A DNA stretch of 64,000 nt, taken from NCBI GenBank assembly GCA_018401995.1, contig JAGYJR010000002.1, positions 140,248 to 204,247 on the forward strand, read 5' to 3'. The notes under the pieces are model-generated. The model searched no databases and had not been told where the DNA came from. It worked only from the letters and a program-made list of their open reading frames with translations. This stretch comes from Flavobacterium sp. (GTDB lineage Bacteria; Bacteroidota; Bacteroidia; Flavobacteriales; Flavobacteriaceae). Positions 54,258 through 63,627 of the stretch are shown here, piece by piece (position 1 is the first letter of the stretch; every line of letters starts with the position of its first letter). The position numbers and the translations under genes are program-made.

Positions 54258-54416
54258 TTAAACCTCCTGAGTTGTGTTATAAAACTTTATTTGAGGGAGT
54301 GGCATTTCTGTTTTTTTAATTTCGCATCGTCTAGGACCGCAACCATATCTTCTTGGTCCGCAAGAAGCAAGAAATCCTAAAATTAAAATGCCAAAAATAA
54401 TTGTCTCTTTTTTCAT
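54258..54416 (-). CDS. Very small lipoprotein (52 aa), Arg/Cys-rich
   Basis: A 52-codon frame with a lipoprotein signal (MKKETIIFGILILGFLASC, Cys19) followed by GPRRYGCGPRRCEIKK, a basic Cys-containing core. It starts six bases after the stop of the GH3 gene, so the two are probably cotranscribed. I do not recognise a named family. Compare the 45-aa lipoprotein at 52376-52513, which has Cys at the same position 19 and a second Cys six residues later (seven here). Confidence 0.65.
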   Translation of the reverse strand: MKKETIIFGILILGFLASCGPRRYGCGPRRCEIKKTEMPLPQIKFYNTTQEV

Positions 54417-54422
54417 ATCTTT

Positions 54423-55943
54423 TTAAATTGTAATTAGTTGTAACTTTAAAAGTTCGTCCAAGTATTTTCGATCATTAGATAATCTTGGAACTTTATGTTG
54501 TCCGCCTAGTTTGTCATTTTCTTTAAGCCAGTCATAAAATAAACCAGAACGCGCTACATTAACTGTTAACGGGTTTAATGTCATGTTATTGTGTCTTTTG
54601 GCTTCGTAATCCGAATTGAGTTGTTGTAAATTGTTATCCAAACATCTTGCAAAATTTTCTATACTATCGGGATAAGATTTAAATTCGATAACCCATTCGT
54701 GAGCGCCTTTTTCTTTTCCATTCATAAAAATAGGTGCAACGGTATAATCAATCACTTCACAGTTCAATTCTGAACACGTTTTAGCAATGGCTTTATCGGT
54801 ATTCTCAACCATTAATTCTTCACCAAAAACATTAATGTGATGCTTAGTTCTACCAGTAACCATAATACGATATGGGTTCAAAGATGCGAATCGAATGGTA
54901 TCACCAATCATATAACGCCAAAGTCCAGAATTAGTAGTAATCACCAAAGCATAATTTTTAAACAATTCCACTTCACTCAATGGAATTACTTTTTGATTTT
55001 CAGTTCCAAAAGTGTCCATTGGAATAAATTCATAGAAAATACCATAATCCAACATCAACAATAGTTCATTCGAATTGTTTTGGTCTTGAATTGCAAAAAA
55101 TCCTTCTGAAGCATTGTAAATTTCATAGTATTTGAAACTTTCTTTTGGAAACAACTTTTTATACTGTTCGCGATACGGCTCAAAATTTACGCCACCATGA
55201 AAATAGACTTCTGCATTGGGCCAAATTTCCAATAAATTTTCTTTTCCTTTGGTTTCCAATGTTTTGTTTAGCAGAACTAACATCCAACTAGGAACGCCAG
55301 CTAAACTTGTTACATTTTCATTGATGGTTTCATTGATGATGGCGGGTAATTTGGTTTCCCAATCTCCCATTAACGAAACTTTATTACTTGGTGTAGAGCT
55401 AAATTCAGCCCAAATAGGCATATTATCTATCAAAATCGCCGATAAATCACCAAAAAAAGTATTGTTGTTTTCATACAGTTGCTTGCTGCCGCCCAAACGC
55501 AAACTTTTCCCTGTAAATAACTGTGAATCTTCATTATTGTTCAAATACAAACACAACAAATCTTTGCTCGCTTTGTAATGACAATTCTCTAAAGCTTCAC
55601 TACTAACTGGAATAAATTTACTTTTAGCATTGGTAGTTCCAGAAGATTTAGCAAACCATTTTATAGGTGTATTCCAAAATACGTTTTGTTCGCCTTTTCT
55701 GGTTTTTTCAATCAAAGGTTCCAATTCCTCGTAAGTAGAAACAGGAACTCTTTCGGCAAAAGTTTTGTAGTTTTTTATGCTTGGAAAATCATAATTTTTC
55801 CCAATTTCAGTTTGTTCAGCAGCTTTTAGTAAACTATGCAAAAGTTCTTCTTGTACCTCATTGGGATATTTTAAAAACAATTCCATTTGATGAATTCGTT
55901 TTTTGAGCAACCATGAAGCTATAGAATTTATGAGTAAAGACAT
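54423..55943 (-). CDS. GH3 auxin-responsive promoter family protein (acyl-adenylating)
   Basis: A 506-aa protein of the GH3 family, an ANL-superfamily relative. The AMP-binding P-loop-like motif SSGTTNAKSKFIPVS (about 103-117), YEIYNASEGFFA in the middle and a GLWRYMIGDTIRF segment before the hinge are present. In plants GH3 enzymes conjugate amino acids to auxin and jasmonate; bacterial substrates are unknown. Family length is normal. A minus-strand TATTTTTG box lies at 55991-55984. Confidence 0.9.
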   Translation of the reverse strand: MSLLINSIASWLLKKRIHQMELFLKYPNEVQEELLHSLLKAAEQTEIGKNYDFPSIKNYKTFAERVPVSTYEELEPLIEKTRKGEQNVFWNTPIKWFAKSSGTTNAKSKFIPVSSEALENCHYKASKDLLCLYLNNNEDSQLFTGKSLRLGGSKQLYENNNTFFGDLSAILIDNMPIWAEFSSTPSNKVSLMGDWETKLPAIINETINENVTSLAGVPSWMLVLLNKTLETKGKENLLEIWPNAEVYFHGGVNFEPYREQYKKLFPKESFKYYEIYNASEGFFAIQDQNNSNELLLMLDYGIFYEFIPMDTFGTENQKVIPLSEVELFKNYALVITTNSGLWRYMIGDTIRFASLNPYRIMVTGRTKHHINVFGEELMVENTDKAIAKTCSELNCEVIDYTVAPIFMNGKEKGAHEWVIEFKSYPDSIENFARCLDNNLQQLNSDYEAKRHNNMTLNPLTVNVARSGLFYDWLKENDKLGGQHKVPRLSNDRKYLDELLKLQLITI

Positions 55944-56033
55944 AGTTTAATTATGAAATTTGCTTGAAGCGTTATAACTTTACCAAAAATAACATTTTTT
56001 TTAAATTATTACTCACAAAATTCTATTTTTCCA

Positions 56034-56825
56034 ATGACATATCAAGGCGTACTTCATAAAATGCAAACCGAATTCACCAATCCAATTGCTTATTATTTGG
56101 TTTTTGAAGATAGTTTTTTGAATGTAAATCAGTTACTTGGTAAAGAAATTGAAATTAATTTTCAGGGTTACCAATGTTTGAATTGTGGTCAATCCAAAAA
56201 AATATTCCGTCAAGGATTCTGTTACGATTGTTTCATGAAAAGTCCAGCTGTAGGCGATTGGATTATGAAACCTGAATTATCAACAGCGCATTTAGATATT
56301 GAAGATCGTGATTTAGACTACGAAAAACGCGTGCAATTGCAACCGCATATCGTTTATTTGGCCTTATCGAGTGAAGTGAAAGTAGGTGTTACAAGAAAAA
56401 CGCAAGTTCCTACAAGATGGATTGATCAAGGCGCCATTCAAGCCATTCCAATTGTTGAAGTACCCAATCGTTATTTGGCAGGAATTACCGAAGTAGCTTT
56501 AAAAAACCATTATGCGGATAAAACGAGTTGGCAAAAAATGCTAAAAAATGAAGTCGCACCAGCCGATTTATTTGCCGAAAGAAACAAAGCCGCCGATTGG
56601 TTACCAAGTGAAGTTCGCCAACATTTCGCAAAAGAAAGTCAAATTTTTGATTTGCATTATCCTGTTTTGCAATATCCAAAAAAAGTTGCCAGCTTAAATT
56701 TAGACAAAACCCCAAATTTCACCGGAACCGTAACCGGAATCAAAGGCCAATATTTACTTTTTGAAGACGGAACCGTTTTTAACATCAGAACGTATGAAGG
56801 TTATGTGGTGAAAATGAGTTTGTGA
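56034..56825 (+). CDS. DUF2797 domain-containing protein
   Basis: A 263-aa protein with a zinc-binding-like region (CLNCGQ...FCYDCF, about residues 48-65) and a following segment VYLALSSEVKVGVTRKTQVPTRWIDQGA resembling the GIY-YIG-like part of DUF2797, with an ETC-type EVPNRYLAGITEVALKNHYAD. Function unknown; a nuclease-like or RNA-related role is possible. It is divergent from the GH3 gene and ends at an imperfect hairpin. Confidence 0.85.
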   Translation: MTYQGVLHKMQTEFTNPIAYYLVFEDSFLNVNQLLGKEIEINFQGYQCLNCGQSKKIFRQGFCYDCFMKSPAVGDWIMKPELSTAHLDIEDRDLDYEKRVQLQPHIVYLALSSEVKVGVTRKTQVPTRWIDQGAIQAIPIVEVPNRYLAGITEVALKNHYADKTSWQKMLKNEVAPADLFAERNKAADWLPSEVRQHFAKESQIFDLHYPVLQYPKKVASLNLDKTPNFTGTVTGIKGQYLLFEDGTVFNIRTYEGYVVKMSL

Positions 56826-56830
56826 AAAGA

Positions 56831-56856
56831 AACCCTTTCAAAATTTGAAAGGTTTT
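56831..56856. terminator. Imperfect hairpin between DUF2797 and asmA-like genes
   Basis: AACC-CTTTCAAA pairs with TTTGAAAGGTT with a single bulged C, followed by TTTT; it could serve both converging genes. Confidence 0.6.
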
Positions 56857-56883
56857 CTATCACTTTGAATTTTGTACTTCAAA

Positions 56884-59496
56884 CTATTCCTCTTTTTTCT
56901 TCTTACCAAAAAGATTTTTCACTGCGTTTTTCACTCCATCTTTTACTTGCTCTTTTGGTGTTGGTGTGGTTTTAGTTGTATCTGTTGCTGTATTTGTATC
57001 TATTGCATTTGTTGCTTTATCACCGCCTAATAAATTGCTTAATGCAGATGTTCCTTGGTTAACCAATTTGTCTTTTTGCATTTTTACCAATTGTGTTGCT
57101 AAATTGGTAGTAGCTTGTTTCATATCGGTTCTCACGTTTGGTTGCGAAAAACTTCCAGTTAAATTGGCTGTTACAGGAATACTTTTAATTTTTTGTTGTT
57201 CTGCTGGTGTTAATTTGGAAAGTAAATTAGTTACTTCAGTGCCTAAATATTTAGCAGGAACATCAAATTTCACATCATAATTCATTTTTTGGTCAAAACC
57301 GTGTGTTCCGCCAACTTCAATTCCAATGTCTTGGTATTTCAATTGCATTGGTTTTAGCGCTACTTTTCCGTCTTTGAAAGATAATGCGGCTTTTACATCG
57401 TTTAAGTTTAATTTGCTAACATCTAAAAACTTCACATTGTTACTCAACGAAGAAAGCAATTGCGAATTATTTTGATTGATGGTAGTGCTTAATAATTGAC
57501 CAAATAGATCACCTGAAATAGTTTTTAAATCTGGTGTCATATCATTAGTTAAATCACCTGATAATTTGATGGTAGAATTTAATTTTCCATTAATGGTATT
57601 TGCAATAGGAGCAATGCTTTTTAGCATGTCTAATTGGGTGAAGGATTCTGCAATATTTACGGCATTTAATCCTAAATCCATATTGAATTTTGGTTTGTCA
57701 CCTTTGGTAGAAACGGTTCCATTTAATCCAATATTTCCACCAAATACATCCATTTTCAGGTTACTCAAGGTTACGGCCTCATCTTTAATGGCTAAGTTTC
57801 CTGAAACATTTTTCAAGTTCAAATTGTCATAAACAACTGTCGTGGCTTTTGCGGTTAAATTACAATCTAAGAACGATGGAATTTTTACAGCTTCAGTCGA
57901 TTTTTTTCCAGCATCATCAGTTGTAGTGGTTGGTGCCATAAAATCGGAAACCACCAATTTATTGGAAGTTAAATTAAAACTTCCTTTTAGTACTTGATTT
58001 TTGAATAAGAAACCGTAGAAGTTATCCAATCCTCCAGAAACATTGATATCGCTGCTTCCTGTTTTGGCATCAAATTCGTTTAACTTGATTTGGTTAGGAT
58101 TGAAAGTGATACTCGTTTTGTTGATTTGGAAAGGTTTTGCCATTTCTGGCCCTTCATAATTGAAACCTGTTAAAGAAACCGTTCCCGAATTTTGAATGTT
58201 TTGATACTGACTAGTTTCCACCGATTTCATGTCAAATTTTGTAGTAACATCGGCTTTTAAAATTCCAGTTAATGGTTTGTCCAATTGTACTGGATACGCT
58301 TTGGTAACATTGGCTAAATTTATTGTTCCTTTTAGTTCGGCATTAACCAAAGGGTTTTCGGTTAAATTGCGCACATTTGCTTTGGCATTAAAAACATCCT
58401 GGTCTATGGTAAACGATAATTGGTCTAAATTCACATAGGTATCATTCATTAAACCCGTTTCGTTGATGATATGCGTATCAATGACAATGTTTTTTACTGA
58501 TTTTGGTAAATCAGGATATTGGAACGAAGCATTTTTAGAAGCAATTTCGACGTTGAATTTTGGAATAGTAGTTTCGGTTAATTCGCCAGTTACTTTTCCT
58601 GCTACTTTAAACTCGCCAGTGGTTTTTACTTGATTGATATTTCCAGCATAAGCTTCTGGAACCAAACCTAAGAAGTTTTTGAAATCAGATGTTGGAGTTT
58701 TGAATGTTAAATCATACAATTGACCATTTTCTTGCATTTGCAAAAAACCATTGAATTCTAAAGGCAATTGATTGATTAAAGCTTTGTTGTCTTTGAATTC
58801 AAATTTCATTTTATCTAAATCGATTCCTAAAATAGCATCCAAACTTAAAGTTACATTTTTCATGTATTGGCTGCCGTCCATTTCAAAAGACAATCGGGTA
58901 GTGGTTTTGGTGTCCAAATCTAATTTTTGTTCAGCAAAATTACCTTTTCCAGTATGATTGAATTCGTTCAAAGCCAATTTCATATTGGAACCTTGATCCC
59001 AATAAACCAATTTTAAATTTTCCACTTCATAATTTTGAATGGCTAAGTTAAAAGGCTTGCTTTCTGAATCATCTGTTTTTTCTTCTTTATCTTTTAAGGC
59101 AATATCAAAATTTCCAATGCCATCTTTATTGAAAATGACATTTACCACAGCATCTTTCAAAAGAAAACTTTGTAAATTCATAGTTTCATTTTCGCTTTTG
59201 AACAATTCTTTGATGCTCATTTTTAAGTTGGTTTCACCTGCGTAAAACAAAGTGTCACCTTCAAATGGTGCTTTATTGATTATGCCTAAATTGGAAATAG
59301 TAACATTGGCATTAGGGAAACTTTTCAGTAAACTTAAATCTACATCAGCAAAAGCAACGGTTGCATCAACATTTTCATTGATAGATTTGAGCACCATAGC
59401 TTTAATTTTATCTTTAAACAAAAATGGTACAGCAGCTAATGCAATAATAGTGACCAATATAAAGATACCTAATCCTTTTAAAATTTTCTTAACCAT
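56884..59496 (-). CDS. AsmA family protein
   Basis: An 870-aa protein with one N-terminal membrane helix (about 5-25), a periplasmic AsmA N-terminal domain (about 30-160; VDATVAFADVDLSLLKSFPNANVTISNLGI), a long beta-rich repeat region and an AsmA-like C-terminal part (about 600-770; LNGTVSTKGDKPKFNMDLGL, SGDLTNDMTPDLKTISGDLFGQ), ending in a Lys-rich tail. AsmA proteins are thought to move lipids between membranes as long beta-groove bridges. The start at 59496 was chosen because upstream residues in the longer frame are polar and atypical. Confidence 0.88.
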   Translation of the reverse strand: MVKKILKGLGIFILVTIIALAAVPFLFKDKIKAMVLKSINENVDATVAFADVDLSLLKSFPNANVTISNLGIINKAPFEGDTLFYAGETNLKMSIKELFKSENETMNLQSFLLKDAVVNVIFNKDGIGNFDIALKDKEEKTDDSESKPFNLAIQNYEVENLKLVYWDQGSNMKLALNEFNHTGKGNFAEQKLDLDTKTTTRLSFEMDGSQYMKNVTLSLDAILGIDLDKMKFEFKDNKALINQLPLEFNGFLQMQENGQLYDLTFKTPTSDFKNFLGLVPEAYAGNINQVKTTGEFKVAGKVTGELTETTIPKFNVEIASKNASFQYPDLPKSVKNIVIDTHIINETGLMNDTYVNLDQLSFTIDQDVFNAKANVRNLTENPLVNAELKGTINLANVTKAYPVQLDKPLTGILKADVTTKFDMKSVETSQYQNIQNSGTVSLTGFNYEGPEMAKPFQINKTSITFNPNQIKLNEFDAKTGSSDINVSGGLDNFYGFLFKNQVLKGSFNLTSNKLVVSDFMAPTTTTDDAGKKSTEAVKIPSFLDCNLTAKATTVVYDNLNLKNVSGNLAIKDEAVTLSNLKMDVFGGNIGLNGTVSTKGDKPKFNMDLGLNAVNIAESFTQLDMLKSIAPIANTINGKLNSTIKLSGDLTNDMTPDLKTISGDLFGQLLSTTINQNNSQLLSSLSNNVKFLDVSKLNLNDVKAALSFKDGKVALKPMQLKYQDIGIEVGGTHGFDQKMNYDVKFDVPAKYLGTEVTNLLSKLTPAEQQKIKSIPVTANLTGSFSQPNVRTDMKQATTNLATQLVKMQKDKLVNQGTSALSNLLGGDKATNAIDTNTATDTTKTTPTPKEQVKDGVKNAVKNLFGKKKKEE

Positions 59497-59594
59497 ACGA
59501 AGTATATTTTTTTTAACAAATGTTGACTTGTTCAACACAACAAAAGTAGTACCAAATTAATCAAAATAAATTAAGATTTCGTTAAACTCAAAAA

Positions 59595-60302
59595 TTAATC
59601 GATAGAAAGTTCTTCGTTTATTTTCAGATGGAATTTTTTTCTAAAAAAGTAAACCGCTAGATATAAAAATGGTGTGTCAATTAAAGCAATAAATAATTTG
59701 AATAAGAAACCACTCACAAACAATCCTGTGAACAATTTCCAAGGTAAAATATCAAACGAACATAGTAAAAACAAAACGGAAAACGTATCAACTGCTTGCG
59801 AAGTAATGGTTGAAAAATTATTACGTAACCAAAGCATTCTACCATTGGTCAATTTTTTCCAGAAGTGATACACTTGAATGTCGATATATTGTGCAAATAA
59901 GTAAGCCAACATAGAAGCCAAAACTGCCAAGGCGGTTTGACCAAATACGGTTGAAAAAGTAGCGTTATCGACTGGTGAACTTGGAATTGCCGGAACTTCA
60001 TTGGCCAAATAAATAATTCCCAATGAAAAAACAGAAGCAAATATTCCAGTAGTAACTACTTGATTGGCTTTTTTCTTACCGTAAATTTCTGAAATGATAT
60101 CAGTAACCAAAAAAGTAATAGGATAAGGTAAAATACCAACGGAAATTTCAAATAATTTGGCTCCAAAAATAGTCACATCACCAAAAGGATACCAATAGAA
60201 AAACTTCTGAAAGATTAAATTCGAGACTACTAACGAACAAATAAATAAGCCACTTAAAATAAAGTAGATTTTTTGAGCAAAAAGTTTTTGTTGAACCTCC
60301 AT
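59595..60302 (-). CDS. Queuosine precursor transporter (QueT/YhhQ family)
   Basis: A 235-aa membrane protein with about six helices and the family pattern VVSNLIFQKFF, GILPYPITFLVTDIISEIYGKKKANQVV near residues 57-84, and a C-terminal AVYFFRKKF. YhhQ/QueT proteins import queuine precursors (preQ0/preQ1) for tRNA wobble modification. The start at 60302 was chosen because a -7 box lies at 60325-60318. Convergent-side neighbours are asmA-like (same strand downstream) and sppA upstream. Confidence 0.88.
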   Translation of the reverse strand: MEVQQKLFAQKIYFILSGLFICSLVVSNLIFQKFFYWYPFGDVTIFGAKLFEISVGILPYPITFLVTDIISEIYGKKKANQVVTTGIFASVFSLGIIYLANEVPAIPSSPVDNATFSTVFGQTALAVLASMLAYLFAQYIDIQVYHFWKKLTNGRMLWLRNNFSTITSQAVDTFSVLFLLCSFDILPWKLFTGLFVSGFLFKLFIALIDTPFLYLAVYFFRKKFHLKINEELSID

Positions 60303-60317
60303 TTGTTTAATAAAAAG

Positions 60318-60325
60318 CAAATATA
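60318..60325 (-). promoter_or_regulatory. -7 box of queuosine precursor transporter gene
   Basis: TATATTTG on the minus strand, an exact match, about 15 nt from the ATG; it overlaps a longer alternative start at 60320. Confidence 0.45.
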
Positions 60326-60344
60326 ATTAAACAAATTGATAAAA

Positions 60345-60377
60345 TAAAAATGCCGCTCCTTTTTTTGAAGCGACATT
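60345..60377 (-). terminator. Rho-independent terminator after sppA
   Basis: On the minus strand AATGTCGCTTC pairs with GGAGCGGCATT (with G-U pairs), followed by TTTTTATTTT. Confidence 0.85.
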
Positions 60378-60402
60378 CTCTTTTTATAGTTGTAACCTGG
60401 TT

Positions 60403-62169
60403 TTAATTTATTTTAATCTCAAAAGGCATCAACGCTTGAATACCTCTTAATTCGTTGGCACGTTTGATTTGTTGTAAAACTTGGTAGTTTTCTTCACCAA
60501 TTTGCTCTTTAATCAACGTTTCTTTTGATTGGAATACACCAAAACCAGTAAATTGTGCTAATAAATCTTCAAAGCTCTTTTCGTATTCTGGGTAATTCAC
60601 CGTTTTGTATTCTTTTGCTTTTCCAAGTTTAGCAGCATGAGCAATAGCTTTTTCTAGTCCACCTAATTCATCAACTAAACCATTTTTTAATGCATCGGTT
60701 CCTGTCCAGACTCTTCCTTGAGCAATTTCGTTTACTTGTTCCACAGTCATTTTTCTTCCTGTAGCCACACGTTGTAAAAATACAGCATAAATATTTTCAA
60801 TACTTTCTAAAGTAACTGTTTTGAAATTTTCGTCTAATGGCTCAAATAAGCTGTAGCCACTGGAATTGGTATGTGTTTTAACTTGTTCTGCATTAACGCC
60901 AATGTTTTTAGCTAATTGCGTCATATTTGGTAATACACCAAAAACACCTATCGAACCTGTTATCGTACTTGGTTCTGCAAAAATTCTATCGGCATTACAA
61001 GCAATGTAGTAACCACCAGAAGCAGCAACATTACCCATGGAAACTACAACAGGTTTGGTTTTCTTAGTAATTTCAATTTCTCTCCAAATCAATTCAGAAA
61101 CTAGAGCGCTTCCACCTGGACTATCAACTCGTAAAACAATCGCTTTTACATCATCATCTTCTCTTGCTTCTTTTAAAGAACGCTTGATGGAACCTTCGCC
61201 AATTACATTGATATCGCCTTCACCACCAAGAATTTCACCTTGTGCATAAATAACAGCAATAATTTCTTTTTTAGAATAATTTTTTACTGTTTTAGCATTG
61301 TTTTTGGCGTAATCTAAAATGCTTACTTTGTTGTAATCTTTTCCTTCTTTAACTTTTAAATTTGAATTAATAGCCTCGTGATATTCGTCTTCATAAGCAA
61401 TTTTGTCAATCATGTTTTTTGCCAAAGCCAATTCTGGAGTTCGTGCACCTAGTGAATTAGCAATTCCATTTAAACTGTCAACAGAAATTTTTCTGCTTTT
61501 TGAAATATCACTAACAATGGTAGACCAAGCAGAATTCAATAAAACCGTCATTTGTTCGCGGTTTTCCGGACTCATTTCTTGTGCTAAATAAGGCTCAACC
61601 GCACTTTTATATTTCCCGTGACGCAACACTTCCATTTTAATTCCTGTTTTTTCTTGTAAATCTTTCAAGTATAAAATTTCAGAAGCTAACCCTTTAAATT
61701 CCAATTCACCCACTGGGTTTAAATACAAACTATCTGCTACAGAGTTTAAGTAATAATCGCCTTGCGTTATATAATTGCTATAAGCCACAACAAATTTCCC
61801 CGACTTTTTGAAATCTTCTAATTGATCGCGTAACGCTTTACTTTGTGCTAAACCTAATAAAGATTGATTGTTTAAAATTGAAATTCCTTTAATTTTTTCA
61901 TCTGTTTTTGCATTTTCAATAGCGTTTAAAATATCAATTAAACCATTGTGATTGGTTTCAAAATAATTGAAATCCTTGAAGTTTACTTTTCCGGCATAAT
62001 CTAAAGTTACTTTGGATAAATCCAACTCAATAACTGAATTGTCTTTGATAATTACCTTGTTATCATCGCCTCCAGCAATTATACCAATTAATAAAATCCC
62101 AAAAAAAGCAACCATGAAGAATACAAATATTCCAATAACTGTTGCGAATACATTACCTAAAAATTTCAT
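60403..62169 (-). CDS. sppA: Signal peptide peptidase SppA (67K type)
   Basis: A 588-aa membrane-anchored serine protease (helix about 9-32) made of two tandem SppA domains. The catalytic lysine is in the first domain (GKYKSAVEP, Lys188) and the serine in the second (VAASGGYY, Ser384), as in E. coli SppA. It degrades cleaved signal peptides at the membrane. Length fits the long form. The gene ends at a good terminator and is divergent from the folK fusion gene. Confidence 0.95.
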   Translation of the reverse strand: MKFLGNVFATVIGIFVFFMVAFFGILLIGIIAGGDDNKVIIKDNSVIELDLSKVTLDYAGKVNFKDFNYFETNHNGLIDILNAIENAKTDEKIKGISILNNQSLLGLAQSKALRDQLEDFKKSGKFVVAYSNYITQGDYYLNSVADSLYLNPVGELEFKGLASEILYLKDLQEKTGIKMEVLRHGKYKSAVEPYLAQEMSPENREQMTVLLNSAWSTIVSDISKSRKISVDSLNGIANSLGARTPELALAKNMIDKIAYEDEYHEAINSNLKVKEGKDYNKVSILDYAKNNAKTVKNYSKKEIIAVIYAQGEILGGEGDINVIGEGSIKRSLKEAREDDDVKAIVLRVDSPGGSALVSELIWREIEITKKTKPVVVSMGNVAASGGYYIACNADRIFAEPSTITGSIGVFGVLPNMTQLAKNIGVNAEQVKTHTNSSGYSLFEPLDENFKTVTLESIENIYAVFLQRVATGRKMTVEQVNEIAQGRVWTGTDALKNGLVDELGGLEKAIAHAAKLGKAKEYKTVNYPEYEKSFEDLLAQFTGFGVFQSKETLIKEQIGEENYQVLQQIKRANELRGIQALMPFEIKIN

Positions 62170-62290
62170 TGTTTTATTCCTTTGTATGTTATGTCTTATA
62201 AGTAGCCTTTTTTATAAAATTGTTACATGTTCATAAAAAATAGCATTTAGCTTCAAGAAAATGTAAAATTGTTTGTTATTTTGCCAATAG

Positions 62291-63436
62291 ATGAAAGCGC
62301 AAAATCAAATTATAGTATCAATTGGCAGTAATCAAGGAGAACGTCTTGTTAACGTATTGACGGCTATTGATTTAATTCATCAGCAAGTAGCTACAGTGGT
62401 GAAAGTTTCTCAAATTTATGAAACACCAGCTTGGGGTTTTGAAAGTGATGCTTTTTATAATGCAGCAATTTTATTGCATTCCACTAAAAATGCACAGAAG
62501 ATTTTAAACCAACTTCTTAAAATTGAAAAGCATTTAGGCCGAACGCGTTCCAATGAAAAAGGCTATCAAGCTCGAACCCTAGATTTAGACATTATTGCTT
62601 TCAATGACGAAATTATTTCCACCGAAAATTTACAAGTGCCACATCCGCAAATGCAACATCGCAAGTTTGTGTTATTGCCACTTCGCGATTTGGATAACCA
62701 ATGGCAGCATCCAGAATTACATCTTTCGGTTACAGAATTAATAGCAATTACTTCAGATGAAAGTCAGTGTGAAGTGGTACATAAAATAGTTTCTCCCATT
62801 GAAAAATTGCGTTTACCTGAATTCAATTATATCGCTATTGAAGGAAATATTGGGGCTGGAAAAACCACATTGGCAACAAAAATTGCAGAAGATTGTAACG
62901 CAAAATTGGTTTTGGAACGTTTTGCCGATAATCCTTTTTTACCCAAATTCTACAAGGACCAAAGCCGATTCGCCTTTCCATTAGAAATGTCGTTTTTAGC
63001 AGATAGATACCAACAATTGACCGATGATTTGGCGCAATTTGATTTGTTTAAAGACTTTATCGTAGCGGATTATCATATTTTTAAATCGCTAATTTTTGCT
63101 AAAGTCACGCTACAAGAAGATGAATACCGCTTGTACAAAACCATGTTCGATATCATTTACAAAGAAATGCCAAAGCCTGATTTGTATGTGTATTTGTACC
63201 AAAATAGCGAACGCTTATTAGCCAATATCAAAAAACGCGGCAGAAGTTACGAACAAGAAATTCCACAAGAATATTTAGAGAAAATCAATCGCGGTTATTT
63301 AGACTACATCAAAACCCAAACCGATTTGAATGTACTAATCATTGATGTTTCTGATTTAGATTTCGTGAAAAAGCAGGAAGATTATGTGTTTTTGTTGGAA
63401 GAGATAAATAAGAAAATAACTTTGGCACGCGGATAA
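62291..63436 (+). CDS. folK: FolK-deoxynucleoside kinase fusion protein
   Basis: A 381-aa bifunctional protein. Residues 1-160 are 2-amino-4-hydroxy-6-hydroxymethyldihydropteridine diphosphokinase (SIGSNQGER at the start, YETPAWGF, GRTRSNEKGYQARTLDLDI with the catalytic Arg and Asp residues, HPQMQHRKFVLLPL), which pyrophosphorylates the pterin of folate. Residues 175-381 are a deoxynucleoside kinase (P-loop GNIGAGKT at 185-192, LVLERFADNPFL, KKRGRSYEQEIP lid). Both halves keep their catalytic motifs, so the protein probably makes a folate precursor and a dNMP. Both activities feed DNA precursor supply. Confidence 0.9.
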   Translation: MKAQNQIIVSIGSNQGERLVNVLTAIDLIHQQVATVVKVSQIYETPAWGFESDAFYNAAILLHSTKNAQKILNQLLKIEKHLGRTRSNEKGYQARTLDLDIIAFNDEIISTENLQVPHPQMQHRKFVLLPLRDLDNQWQHPELHLSVTELIAITSDESQCEVVHKIVSPIEKLRLPEFNYIAIEGNIGAGKTTLATKIAEDCNAKLVLERFADNPFLPKFYKDQSRFAFPLEMSFLADRYQQLTDDLAQFDLFKDFIVADYHIFKSLIFAKVTLQEDEYRLYKTMFDIIYKEMPKPDLYVYLYQNSERLLANIKKRGRSYEQEIPQEYLEKINRGYLDYIKTQTDLNVLIIDVSDLDFVKKQEDYVFLLEEINKKITLARG

Positions 63437-63583
63437 TACGGATGCTTTGCAACGCTGATTTTAACGGATTTTTTTTGCTCGCAAAGTCACAAAGTCGCAA
63501 ATTTTAAAACATTGTGACCCGAGCGTTAGCGAACTGACGTAGTAAACTCTGTGAAAAAACTTTGTGTAACATTGCGCTACTAA

Positions 63584-63612
63584 ACTGAAAACTGAGACTG
63601 CGACTGAAAACT
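63584..63612 (+). repeat. ACTGAAAACTG-type simple repeat
   Basis: Three imperfect copies of ACTGAAAACT/GACTGCG motifs, matching the element between clpP and clpX, within the 191-bp gap between the folK fusion gene and the truncated methyltransferase. That gap also holds short repeated AAAGTC(G)CAAA motifs (63484-63501); I see no gene in it. Confidence 0.65.
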
Positions 63613-63627
63613 TAAAACGTTGGAATT

